DNA from: Clostridioides sp.
GTDB taxonomy: Bacteria; Bacillota; Clostridia; Peptostreptococcales; Peptostreptococcaceae
Direction: 5' to 3'
DNA: 64,000 nucleotides
NCBI GenBank assembly: GCA_031261505.1
Contig: JAISJN010000015.1
Location: 89,364-153,363 of the forward strand
Each line of letters starts with the position of its first letter. Position 1 is the stretch's first letter. A model generated the notes under the pieces. It was not told the origin of the DNA. It did not search any database and was given only the letters and a program-made list of their open reading frames with translations. A program made the translations under genes and the position numbers. Below are positions 53,724-62,405 of the stretch, in pieces.

Positions 53724-53774
53724 AATAAGAGCATGTCACCCTCCTATCTACGAGTGGGACATGCTCTTATTTTA
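53724..53774. terminator. bidirectional terminator between dfx and the helicase gene
   Basis: AATAAGAGCATGTC (53724-53737) pairs perfectly with GACATGCTCTTATT (53758-53771), flanked by T/A-rich sequence on both sides. Confidence 0.85.
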
Positions 53775-53798
53775 GTTGTGATATTTCTTTGAAATTAT

Positions 53799-54920
53799 TT
53801 ATTTTGCAGAAGTCATCCAGAATTTCCTTCTCGTTATCTTAAATCCAAGTCTATGCTCAATATCTAAAAGCGTGTTTGAGTTTTTAGGAACGTAGAAGGT
53901 ACAAGCGTATCCCTTCTGTCCAACTCTACCAGTTCTACCCATTCTATGGATGTAATCCTCGTAGTTCTCAGGAATATCGTAGTTGTAAACGCAGTCTACA
54001 CCGCCGATGTCTAAGCCTCTGGAAGCTACATCTGTGGCTATTAGGTATTGAATCTTTAAATCCCTAAAGGATTTCATAACTCTCTCCCTTTTTGCTTGAC
54101 TGATATCGCTGTGCAATTTATCGCAGTTAAAGCCTTCGTGTTTGAGATCTGCATCGAGTTTGTCAGCCCTTCTCTTCGTCCTACAGAATATTATAGCCAT
54201 GAAGGGATTGTCTTCGTGTAGGGCGTTTACCAATGCTCCAAACTTTCCTCTGTCTGTAGTCTCAACCAACTCGTGTTTGATATTTGGAAGCACTTCCTTA
54301 CCTGATTCAACAGATACTATAATTGGATCGCTCATATATCTGTACATTAGCTTCTTAACCTTTGAGTCTATAGTGGCAGAGAAGCAAAGGTATTGTTTGT
54401 TCTTTGGAGTCTCCTTCATTATAGCCTCTATTTCGTTTTTAAAACCGATGAAAAGCATCTGGTCAGCTTCATCCAAGACGAACATTTTAAGCTTGCTTAG
54501 ATCTACCGTGCCCCTGTCTATATGGTCTAAGAGCCTTCCTGGAGTAGCTATAACCAATTGTATATTTCCATTGAGTTTCTTAATTTGAGTGCTTATATCC
54601 TTGCCTCCATAGGCAGCTAAGATATTAACAGGTTTTGCCTTGCTGAGTTTTTTAGCTTCATTTGTTATCTGAAGGGCGAGTTCTCTAGTCGGAGTAAGGA
54701 TCAAGGCTTGTATATTTCCATCTTCAAGAGATATTTTCTCAAATATAGGTAGTAGAAATGCAAAAGTTTTTCCAGTTCCAGTCTTTGCCTGTGCTATGAC
54801 GTCTTGTCCATTCAATATAGACGGAATACTCTTTTCTTGAATGGGAGTTGGCGACTCGATGCCGTTTTCAGAGAGAACAGCTATCATCTCGTCATTTATT
54901 TGTAAGTCTTTAAAATTCAA
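53799..54920 (-). CDS. DEAD-box RNA helicase, core only
   Basis: 373 aa covering just the two RecA domains: Q-motif PTPIQEKS, motif I AKTGTGKT (45-52), PTRELA, TPGRLLD, DEAD, SAT, and motif VI HRMGRTGR. There is no basic or DbpA-type RNA-binding tail beyond residue 373, which is short against CshA/DeaD. In SAT the motif is FSATIDSKVKK, as in CshA-type enzymes. It probably unwinds mRNA or rRNA helices, for example in the cold. GGAGAT stands before its ATG on the minus strand. Confidence 0.92.
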   Translation of the reverse strand: MNFKDLQINDEMIAVLSENGIESPTPIQEKSIPSILNGQDVIAQAKTGTGKTFAFLLPIFEKISLEDGNIQALILTPTRELALQITNEAKKLSKAKPVNILAAYGGKDISTQIKKLNGNIQLVIATPGRLLDHIDRGTVDLSKLKMFVLDEADQMLFIGFKNEIEAIMKETPKNKQYLCFSATIDSKVKKLMYRYMSDPIIVSVESGKEVLPNIKHELVETTDRGKFGALVNALHEDNPFMAIIFCRTKRRADKLDADLKHEGFNCDKLHSDISQAKRERVMKSFRDLKIQYLIATDVASRGLDIGGVDCVYNYDIPENYEDYIHRMGRTGRVGQKGYACTFYVPKNSNTLLDIEHRLGFKITRRKFWMTSAK

Positions 54921-55609
54921 AAATTCATCTCCTTTTATTATGCAAATTCATCAACAGCAGTTAGTTAATTTCGATTAAGGTTGTTAAACTGCCGAGAACT
55001 ACTGTTAAAGTACTGAATTAGCTTAATCAATGCTAATTAATGATATCATAGTTGTACCCATATATCAAATTATTGTATACTAAAATCTATTAAAAATACT
55101 GAGTTAAGAGATGGCATCAAATGAATGAATTTTTTATATATTAAGAATAATTGAATAGAAAATAAAAAATTATGCAACTACTTGTAAAACCAAACAAAGA
55201 GAATTTAAAACGCCAAGACGAAAAATTGATATTTCAAATTAAAAAAACAATAAATAAATAGATATACTTTAAAAATATAGCGTATATAAGGTATAGAAAC
55301 AGCTAAAAGCTTAAATAAAAAAGAATTAAAATAAACTGAAAAAAATTAGTGCAATTCACAGTGATTAATTGTATAATAGGTAATAACAAAATGAAAGTTA
55401 AAAAATTAATCTTGCAAAATTTCATAAAACGAGTAAATTTTAAAAATTTGATGAAGGCAAACAATATGAAGGTAAATTTAGGTAGAGCCGTGAAAACATC
55501 ATAACTCGGGAAAGATAGACAGCTATAGAGGTGATGGAATAATTCTCGTTTCAAATGGGAAAAATTCCTCATAAGGCAATTATCATTTAAAAATTGGGAG
55601 GTATGGATT
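54921..55609. other. 690-bp AT-rich gap with repeat copy G
   Basis: No gene is credible here on either strand; a long minus-strand frame (55303-55938) is the shadow of the synthase gene. TATAAT-like sequence at about 55373 may be a promoter -10 for the synthase operon. GAGCCGTGAAAAC occurs at about 55487. Confidence 0.5.
55503..55595 (+). repeat. dispersed repeat, copy G, abutting a ribosome site
   Basis: Head AACTCGGGAAAGATAG, tip CAGCTATAGAGGTGATGG, arm AATTCTCGTTTCAAAT, second hairpin GGGAAAAATTCC and tail AATTATCATTTAAAAATT. The tail runs directly into the GGGAGGT ribosome site of the synthase, so its folding could affect that gene. Confidence 0.7.
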
Positions 55610-56788
55610 ATGAGCTTTTTTAACAAACAAAGTGGTAGAACTATTAAGATAGTAGATACAACGCTTAGAGACGGAGAGCAAACAGCTGGTGTTGTGTTTG
55701 CAAATAGAGAAAAGATAATGATAGCTGAAATGCTTAGCGACTTAGGCGTTGACCAATTAGAAGTCGGTGTACCTACAATGGGTGGAGATGAATTAAAGGC
55801 GATAAAAGATATATGCAAGAGAAATTTAAAATCAAGCATAATGGCTTGGAATAGGGCAGTGATATCCGACGTAGAAAAATCAGTCGAATGCGGTGCAGAT
55901 GCAGTTGCAGTTTCAATTTCAGTTTCTGATATACACATTCAAAATAAACTGAGAAAGTCTAGGGGGTGGGTGCTTGAAAGCATGGCGAACAGCGTTGAGT
56001 TTGCCAAGAAAAATGGATTATATGTATCTGTAAACGGTGAGGATGCATCTAGAGCTGATATACAGTTTCTAAAAGAATTTATAGAGGTGGCAAAACAAGC
56101 TGGAGCAGATAGATTTAGATACTGTGATACAGTGGGAATCATGACACCTAGTAAAATTTACAACAATATAAAATTCCTCAGGGAGACTACAGGATTTGAG
56201 ATAGAAATGCACACTCACAACGATTTCGGAATGGCTACGGCAAATGCTTTTTCAGGTGTTGAAGCTGGTGCAAACTATGTCGGTGTTACTGTCAACGGGC
56301 TGGGAGAAAGAGCTGGAAACGCAGCCTTTGAGGAGATAGCAATGGGTCTTAAACATCTATACGACTATAAAACTTTTATGGATATGACTAAATTAAAAGG
56401 TGTTTGTGAATACGTTGCAGAAGCATCTAGAAGAACAATACCTATATGGAAACCTATTTTAGGAGAAAATATGTTTACACATGAGTCTGGTATACATGCG
56501 GACGGGGCTTTAAAAGATCCACATAACTACGAAGCCTTCGATCCATCTGAAGTCGGACTCGAAAGGAAAATAGTGATAGGTAAGCATTCGGGGAGGGCTG
56601 CAATACTAAACAAACTTTCAGAATACGATTTACATGTAGAAGCTGATATGGCGAGTAAGATTCTAGAAGAGGTTAGAACTACTTCAGTTGCACTTAAGAG
56701 AAATTTATTAGACAAAGAAATAATTCAAGTTTATTTGGATATAGTAAGGGAAGATTCCATAAATAACAAGATAATTATAGGGGGATAA
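55610..56788 (+). CDS. Re-citrate synthase / homocitrate synthase-like protein
   Basis: 392 aa of the DRE-TIM metallolyase family: DTTLRDGEQ (16-24), metal ligands His201 and His203 in EMHTHNDFG, and the GIHADG segment. By sequence alone it would be called homocitrate synthase (NifV type). The next two genes are aconitase and isocitrate dehydrogenase, and no lysine or nif genes are near, so the likely product is citrate made with Re stereochemistry from oxaloacetate and acetyl-CoA, as known for Clostridium kluyveri. ATG follows GGGAGGT. It is the first gene of a three-gene operon. Confidence 0.8.
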   Translation: MSFFNKQSGRTIKIVDTTLRDGEQTAGVVFANREKIMIAEMLSDLGVDQLEVGVPTMGGDELKAIKDICKRNLKSSIMAWNRAVISDVEKSVECGADAVAVSISVSDIHIQNKLRKSRGWVLESMANSVEFAKKNGLYVSVNGEDASRADIQFLKEFIEVAKQAGADRFRYCDTVGIMTPSKIYNNIKFLRETTGFEIEMHTHNDFGMATANAFSGVEAGANYVGVTVNGLGERAGNAAFEEIAMGLKHLYDYKTFMDMTKLKGVCEYVAEASRRTIPIWKPILGENMFTHESGIHADGALKDPHNYEAFDPSEVGLERKIVIGKHSGRAAILNKLSEYDLHVEADMASKILEEVRTTSVALKRNLLDKEIIQVYLDIVREDSINNKIIIGG

Positions 56789-56791
56789 TAG

Positions 56792-58717
56792 ATGAAGAAA
56801 AATTTGGTCTACAAAATATTAGAGAAACATTTGGTAAAGGGAGAATTAGTTGCAGGAAAATCAATAGGAATAAGAATAGACCAAACTCTTACACAGGATT
56901 CAACAGGTACGATGGCATACCTACAGTTAGAGGCGATCGGCATAGACAGAGTGAAGACAAAGAGGAGTGTAGCCTTTGTAGACCACAATATGCTTCAACA
57001 GGGATTTGAAAATGCAGACGACCATAGATATATCCAAACAGTGGCAGATAAATACGGGGTTCTATTTTCAAGGCCGGGAAACGGTATCTGCCATCAAGTA
57101 TTTCTAGAGAGATTTTCAACACCTGGAGACACGCTTCTCGGATCAGACAGCCATACACCTACAGCAGGAGGGGTTGGCATGCTGGCAATGGGAGCTGGTG
57201 GACTGGATGTAGCCATAGCAATGGCAGGTGGAGCCTACTATATAAATGCACCTAAAGTCTGTAAGGTGAACCTAGTTGGAAAACTTAAACCAATGGTTTC
57301 ATCTAAGGATATAATACTAGAGGTGCTAAGACTTCAAACAGTCAAGGGTGGAGTTGGCAAGGTGTACGAATATGCAGGAGAAGGTCTTAAATACCTATCT
57401 GTTCCACAGAGGGCTACGATTACAAATATGGGTGCTGAACTTGGGGCTACGACTTCGGTATTTCCAAGTGATGAAAAAACAAAAGAATTCTTTGAAGCAC
57501 AGGGAAGGATTTCTGACTGGATAGAATTAAAGCCAGACGACGGAGCGCTTTATGATGAAGAATTCATAATAGATTTAACGGAGTTAAAACCCATGGCTGC
57601 AAAACCTCATAGTCCAGACAATATTGAGGAAGTAGCTAGCATTGGAAATATAAAAGTCGACCAGGTTGCAATAGGAAGTTGTACCAACTCCTCATTTGAA
57701 GATCTGATGAAGGTGGCGAGGATATTAAAAGGAAACAAAGTTCATAAAAACGTCTCATTGGTAATAGCACCTGGATCTAGACAGGTCATGGAGATGATAG
57801 CTAGGAATGGAGCCTTAGGTGATATAATAAGCTCAGGAGCTAGAATTCTTGAAAACTCATGTGGACCATGTATAGGTATGGGGCAATCACCAGGTACGGA
57901 CGCCGTTTCACTTAGAACTTTCAACAGAAATTTCTACGGCAGGAGTGGAACTCTAAGCGCTAATATATACCTAGTAAGCCCTGAGGTTGCGGCAGTCAGT
58001 GCAATAGAGGGCGTGCTTACAGACCCTACAAAATATGAAGTCGATTTTGGAGATTTGAGCGTAGATAAATTTTTGGTAGACGACAGTATGATAGTAGAGC
58101 CTTCAGAGCTTGGAGCGGATGTAGAAGTAGTCAGAGGACCAAATATCAAACCATTTCCACTAAGCTGTGAATTAGGTGAAAATGTAGATGGAAGGGTAGT
58201 GTTAAAGCTAGGCGAGAACATAACTACAGACCATATAATGCCGTCAAATGCAAAATTACTTCCATTTAGGAGTAATATACCTTACCTATCAAACTTCTGT
58301 TTCAATACAGTGGATGAAGCCTTCCCAGAAAGAGCAAAGAAATACGGAGGAGGATTCATCGTCGGAGGAGAAAACTACGGTCAGGGCTCGAGCAGGGAAC
58401 ATGCGGCATTAGCGCCTCTTTACCTAGGTATTAGGGGAGTGATCGTAAAGAGTTTTGCCAGAATTCACAAGGCAAATCTTATAAACAGCGGAATACTGCC
58501 TATGGAATTCATATATGAGGGAGATTTCGATAAGATAGGGCTATTAGATGAAATAAACATACCAGATATATTGGATAAGTTAGATAGTGGAATATTAAAT
58601 GTAGAAAACAAGACAAGTGGTGAAGTTTTCAAAGTTAAAATAGAGCTTTCAAAAAAAGAAATCGAAATTATACGAGCTGGTGGAAAGTTAAACTACACCA
58701 AAAAAATCAGTAAATAG
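56792..58717 (+). CDS. acn: aconitate hydratase
   Basis: 641 aa single-chain aconitase of the compact type. The 4Fe-4S ligands are Cys297 (GSCTNSS), Cys357 and Cys360 (SCGPCIGMG). SDSHTPTAGG near 118 and the C-terminal swivel-domain motif GENYGQGSSREHAA are intact. It isomerises citrate to isocitrate. It starts 3 bases after the synthase stop, so translation is probably coupled. Homoaconitase is the alternative if the synthase makes homocitrate. Confidence 0.92.
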   Translation: MKKNLVYKILEKHLVKGELVAGKSIGIRIDQTLTQDSTGTMAYLQLEAIGIDRVKTKRSVAFVDHNMLQQGFENADDHRYIQTVADKYGVLFSRPGNGICHQVFLERFSTPGDTLLGSDSHTPTAGGVGMLAMGAGGLDVAIAMAGGAYYINAPKVCKVNLVGKLKPMVSSKDIILEVLRLQTVKGGVGKVYEYAGEGLKYLSVPQRATITNMGAELGATTSVFPSDEKTKEFFEAQGRISDWIELKPDDGALYDEEFIIDLTELKPMAAKPHSPDNIEEVASIGNIKVDQVAIGSCTNSSFEDLMKVARILKGNKVHKNVSLVIAPGSRQVMEMIARNGALGDIISSGARILENSCGPCIGMGQSPGTDAVSLRTFNRNFYGRSGTLSANIYLVSPEVAAVSAIEGVLTDPTKYEVDFGDLSVDKFLVDDSMIVEPSELGADVEVVRGPNIKPFPLSCELGENVDGRVVLKLGENITTDHIMPSNAKLLPFRSNIPYLSNFCFNTVDEAFPERAKKYGGGFIVGGENYGQGSSREHAALAPLYLGIRGVIVKSFARIHKANLINSGILPMEFIYEGDFDKIGLLDEINIPDILDKLDSGILNVENKTSGEVFKVKIELSKKEIEIIRAGGKLNYTKKISK

Positions 58718-58729
58718 AGGAGGTAACTT

Positions 58730-59725
58730 ATGTATAAAGTTACACTTATACCTGGAGATGGAATAGGGCCAGAGGTGTCAAACGCAATGGTAAAGGTTGT
58801 TGAAGCGACTGGCGTGGATATAGAATGGGAAAAAGTAGAAGCAGGGGCGGATGTAATAGATGAGTTCGGAGTACCTCTTCCAGATTACGTAATAGATAGT
58901 ATAAAAAAGAATAAGGTAGCAATAAAAGGTCCGATTACAACCCCAGTCGGCAAGGGGTTTAAAAGTGTAAATGTAACTCTCAGGCAAGAACTTGACCTAT
59001 ATGTGAATTTAAGACCTATAAAAAGTTTCCAAGGGATTAAATCGAGGTATGAAGGTATAGATTTAGTAATAGTCAGAGAAAACACAGAAGACCTGTACGC
59101 TGGAATCGAGCATAAAATAGGGGACTATGGAGCAGAGAGCATAAAGCTCATAACTAGACCTGCGTGCGAAAGAATAGTTGAATTTGCATGCAAGTACGTC
59201 AAGGATAATAATAGAAGAAAACTTACAGGAGTTCATAAGGCGAATATAATGAAGCTTTCAGACGGACTTTTTCTAGATGTATTTAGGGAAGTAGCTCAAA
59301 AAAGCGGTGTAGACTACGATGATTTGATAGTAGACGCTGCAGCTATGAACCTAGTAATCAACCCAGATAAATTCGACGTGATGGTCATGCCAAATCTATA
59401 CGGTGATATACTTTCAGACCTATGTGCTGGACTGGTAGGTGGACTTGGAATTATACCAGGGGCAAATATCGGCGAAGACGTGGCGGTGTTTGAAGCAGTA
59501 CACGGAAGCGCTCCAGATATAGCTGGGAAAAATATTGCAAACCCTACGGCGCTTATACAGTCGGCAGTCATGATGTTGAGATATCTAGGAGAGTATGAAA
59601 ACGCAGATAAGATAGAGAGGGCACTTGAAAAAGTATTCGAAGAGGGAACTAGACTCACGGTAGACCTGGGAGGAAATGTAGGAACAAGTGAATTTGTAGA
59701 CGCATTGATTGAAAAAATAAAATAA
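58730..59725 (+). CDS. icd: isocitrate dehydrogenase (NAD-type, short)
   Basis: 331 aa of the beta-decarboxylating dehydrogenase family. The substrate motif is Ser79, Asn81 and Arg85 in SVNVTLRQELDLYVNLRP, followed by VRENTEDLYAGIEH, the form seen in isocitrate rather than isopropylmalate dehydrogenases. Metal-binding Asp residues are in NLYGDILSDL, and HGSAPDIAGK is at the NAD site. It makes 2-oxoglutarate for glutamate. AGAGGAGG precedes the ATG, 12 bases after aconitase. Homoisocitrate dehydrogenase is the alternative. Confidence 0.9.
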   Translation: MYKVTLIPGDGIGPEVSNAMVKVVEATGVDIEWEKVEAGADVIDEFGVPLPDYVIDSIKKNKVAIKGPITTPVGKGFKSVNVTLRQELDLYVNLRPIKSFQGIKSRYEGIDLVIVRENTEDLYAGIEHKIGDYGAESIKLITRPACERIVEFACKYVKDNNRRKLTGVHKANIMKLSDGLFLDVFREVAQKSGVDYDDLIVDAAAMNLVINPDKFDVMVMPNLYGDILSDLCAGLVGGLGIIPGANIGEDVAVFEAVHGSAPDIAGKNIANPTALIQSAVMMLRYLGEYENADKIERALEKVFEEGTRLTVDLGGNVGTSEFVDALIEKIK

Positions 59726-59729
59726 ATAA

Positions 59730-59780
59730 GAGCTATTTTGAGAATTAAGTATAATGGACTTCTCAAAATAGCTCTTTTGT
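59730..59780 (+). terminator. 15-bp perfect-stem terminator after icd
   Basis: GAGCTATTTTGAGAA (59730-59744) pairs with TTCTCAAAATAGCTC (59760-59774), followed by TTTTGTTTTT. Confidence 0.9.
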
Positions 59781-59888
59781 TTTTAGAACAGCTTTTCTGT
59801 TTTTCGTATAGCCCTTTATTTTTCGAAATGATTTTATGTTTTTTAAATAGCTTTTTCTTTTCTAAAAGCAGCTTTTGAATTTTGTCCT
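59770..59888 (+). repeat. degenerate tandem array of T-rich units, about 20 bp each
   Basis: Six units start near 59770, 59790, 59810, 59831, 59849 and 59870. Most begin AGCTYTTT or similar and contain a T-run (for example AGCTTTTCTGTTTTTCGTAT). The array looks like repeated duplication of the terminator's descending arm and tail. Confidence 0.65.
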
Positions 59889-60073
59889 ATCTTTGTAAAT
59901 ATTTGTGGACGACGATATGGTATTATATTGTTAGGAGATTAATATATGGTCTTAGAAAGTAATAAACTAGTAGTAGACAATCTATAGCGTCATTTAAATA
60001 TTGGGGAAATCAATGTAGAAAATAATTTAAAAAGAAGTTAGTTAAGGTAAGCTGATTTATGAAGGGGGAGCGT

Positions 60074-61054
60074 ATGGCAAAGAAAAATATAAATAGTTTT
60101 AAGAAAAAGAGAAAAAAAAGGAAGGGTAAGAGCACATTTGGCATCCTGTTTAAATGTACACTCATTGCCGCGTGTACGTTTTTTGCTGTAGTAGCGGCAT
60201 TTAAAATAACACAGACATTTCAGGAATTGTTTGGACCGAGGGATATTGAAGATTCGAAGGTTCAATACTATATAGATATAGCAGACGAGGTAAGTAAAGA
60301 TAAGGTTCAAGTGAACTGGAAGGAGCTTTTAGCAGTTGAGACAGTATTAAATGACGGTGATTTTAGTGAGATAAAAAAGAACGAGAGTCTCAAGATAGCA
60401 GAAAAATTTATAGAGAGAACAAGTGAAGGGGTTTCTCCATATAAAATCAAAAAACTTTCAGCAGTATTAGATGAAATAAAAATGAACAGCGATCAGAAGT
60501 CAGAGGTAGATAAGAATATGAAAGACCTCGAAACGGTATATCTGGGAAATAAGAGGTTGGACTCAAGTGACCACCGAATTGCATTTATAAATCAAATGGA
60601 AGAGGGAGCGATTGAAAACTACAAGGAGTATGGGATACTACCATCGATAAGCATAAGCCAAGCAATACTAGAATCAGGTTGGGGAAGTTCGAAACTATCA
60701 AAAGAGAGCAATAATATGTTCGGAATAAAGGCTGACAAGAGATGGACTGGTACAAAAGTGAGTATGCCGACGGGCGAGTACTATAACACCAAGATAGTGG
60801 CGAATTTTAGATCGTATTCATCGGTAAACGATTCAATAAAGGACTATGGTAAATTCCTAACTGAAAACAGTAGATACAGGAAGAATGGTCTCTTCGACAG
60901 CAGATTTTACATGAGCCAAGCACAGGCATTGGAAGACGCAGGGTACAGTACTAAGCAAAATGAAAAGGGAGAGTATGTATACGCTGATATGCTGATTGAT
61001 TTGATTAGGAATTACAACCTGCAGTTGATAGACAGCAAGGCAGCGAAGATGTAG
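60074..61054 (+). CDS. membrane-anchored N-acetylglucosaminidase (GH73-like)
   Basis: About 326 aa. A very basic start (KKKRKKRKGK) precedes a transmembrane anchor (24-44). After a helical linker, the catalytic domain begins near residue 165. Glu200 in SISISQAILESGWGSSKLS is the catalytic Glu, and NNMFGIK and YSSVNDSIKDYGKFL are family motifs. It cuts the glycan strands of peptidoglycan outside the cell. ATG 60074 follows AGGGGGAG. Confidence 0.88.
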   Translation: MAKKNINSFKKKRKKRKGKSTFGILFKCTLIAACTFFAVVAAFKITQTFQELFGPRDIEDSKVQYYIDIADEVSKDKVQVNWKELLAVETVLNDGDFSEIKKNESLKIAEKFIERTSEGVSPYKIKKLSAVLDEIKMNSDQKSEVDKNMKDLETVYLGNKRLDSSDHRIAFINQMEEGAIENYKEYGILPSISISQAILESGWGSSKLSKESNNMFGIKADKRWTGTKVSMPTGEYYNTKIVANFRSYSSVNDSIKDYGKFLTENSRYRKNGLFDSRFYMSQAQALEDAGYSTKQNEKGEYVYADMLIDLIRNYNLQLIDSKAAKM

Positions 61055-61238
61055 TTCTTGTTTATTTTCGATAATTATTTAGACGATAAATTATTGACTT
61101 TTAAAATATTATATGGTAAATTTTAGATAACAACTCAAATAAACGACTAAATCAAACATAAGTCATCAAAATACTGTTAGAAATTATGTCATAAGATGTT
61201 GTGATTTTTTATGAAAACGATATCGTGAAAATTCTTGT

Positions 61239-61330
61239 CAATTTGAGAAAGTTGTCACACACCTCTATAGAGGTAGAGGAAATCTCATTTAAATGTGGGT
61301 GAATAACCCACCATAGATAAGCATTTAATT
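61239..61330 (+). repeat. dispersed hairpin repeat, copy H
   Basis: Head AATTTGAGAAAGTTG, tip CACCTCTATAGAGGTAG, arm AAATCTCATTTAAATG, second hairpin GTGGGTGAATAACCCACC and tail ATAAGCATTTAATTAG. Very complete. It lies just before the LytTR gene. Confidence 0.8.
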
Positions 61331-61370
61331 AGAAAGAAGTCTATATTATTAATTTTATGGGGGAAAATTT

Positions 61371-62126
61371 ATGATTAGGATTAAACTAGTTGGATTAGAA
61401 GCTGAACTTGGTATAAAATTGTATGAAATAACAGAAAACATGATATTTGAAAAGCATTACGACAGGGTTGCAGAAGTAGAGAGCATAAGTTTAGAGAAGG
61501 CTATCTCACAGATGAAAATTGAAGAAAGAAAAAGAGCAGATATCTATGTACTAGATAAGAAAAACGCTATTTCAGATAGTGGATTATATTTAACTAAATA
61601 TATAAATGACAATTTATATAGAAGTAAATTAGTACTATTAGGAGATAAAGAAGAGGACTACCCTGAGATAATAAAAAATAAGATTGAAACGTCAGCGATG
61701 TTGATAAAGAGTAGAGACAAAGAATTCGTAACTTATTTTAAAGGTGTTTTATGCACGATAATCAGAAGGATAGTTGTTGCCAGTGATTTTGCGAAATTAA
61801 TATTTAGAAATAGCGATGGGTATAAGACATATACAATCGCTGAAATTTATTGTGCTAAATCAGTGCCAAACAACCATAAGATTGAAGTGTGTTTCGGAAA
61901 TAGAAAGGAAGTTTTTAATGCACGGCTTAATAAATTGACTTCTTTTAGTGAGTGTTTATTCAGATGTAATCGCTCAGAGGTGGTTAATTTATCTAAAATA
62001 AATAAAATTGAAAAACGCAGTAGAAATATAATACTTGAAAATGGTGAAATATGCTATTATACACCTAGTTGTGAAAAAGAATTATTGGCAAGATATATTA
62101 GTATATACAATTTATATACAATTTAA
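61371..62126 (+). CDS. LytTR-domain response regulator with degenerate receiver
   Basis: 251 aa. Residues about 135-250 are a LytTR DNA-binding domain (FRCNRSEVVNLSKINKIEK, then IILENGEICYYTPSCEKELL). The N-terminal 120 residues look like a worn response-regulator receiver: YVLDKKN stands where the phosphorylated Asp is expected, but the surrounding acidic pocket is not clear. No histidine kinase is adjacent. GGGGG precedes the ATG. It is intact, unlike the related regulator remnant at 63.2-63.8 kb. Control of the neighbouring permease is a guess. Confidence 0.75.
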   Translation: MIRIKLVGLEAELGIKLYEITENMIFEKHYDRVAEVESISLEKAISQMKIEERKRADIYVLDKKNAISDSGLYLTKYINDNLYRSKLVLLGDKEEDYPEIIKNKIETSAMLIKSRDKEFVTYFKGVLCTIIRRIVVASDFAKLIFRNSDGYKTYTIAEIYCAKSVPNNHKIEVCFGNRKEVFNARLNKLTSFSECLFRCNRSEVVNLSKINKIEKRSRNIILENGEICYYTPSCEKELLARYISIYNLYTI

Positions 62127-62141
62127 GTACATGATTTTTGG

Positions 62142-62178
62142 TAGTGGGGTTCAGATAAAAACTGAACTCCACTATTTT
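62142..62178 (+). terminator. terminator after the LytTR gene
   Basis: TAGTGGGGTTCAG / CTGAACTCCACTA stem with one mismatch, then TTTT. Confidence 0.8.
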
Positions 62179-62330
62179 ACATTTAAAGTGGAAAAATTCT
62201 AGTTAAAATAAAAAATATGAAAATTCAGGTCATTACAATTGTAACTATGATTGTGGAGTATTTCATAACTCTCCAGAGGCTTCAACTAAATATTAAGATT
62301 TAGTAACATTAGGTGAAATATAGATTCAAT

Positions 62331-62379
62331 AACAATAAAAGTTTGAGATATGTAAATGCGGTCTCAAACTTTTATTGTT
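62331..62379 (+). other. 18-bp perfect inverted repeat before the permease remnant
   Basis: AACAATAAAAGTTTGAGA (62331-62348) pairs perfectly with TCTCAAACTTTTATTGTT (62362-62379). It looks like a terminator or attenuator 25 bases ahead of the broken gene. Confidence 0.7.
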
Positions 62380-62405
62380 TATGGATAGTTAGGGGATGAT
62401 ATTAG

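Noticed and set aside
55303..55938. Minus-strand frame of 211 aa crossing the synthase start
   Set aside because: Half of it lies over the synthase coding region and the rest over AT-rich gap with a repeat; no ribosome site or motif supports it.
55610..59725. Alpha-aminoadipate lysine pathway
   Set aside because: The three gene families would also fit homocitrate synthase, homoaconitase and homoisocitrate dehydrogenase. No other lysine gene is near and this route is rare in Clostridia, so the citrate route is preferred, though not proven.
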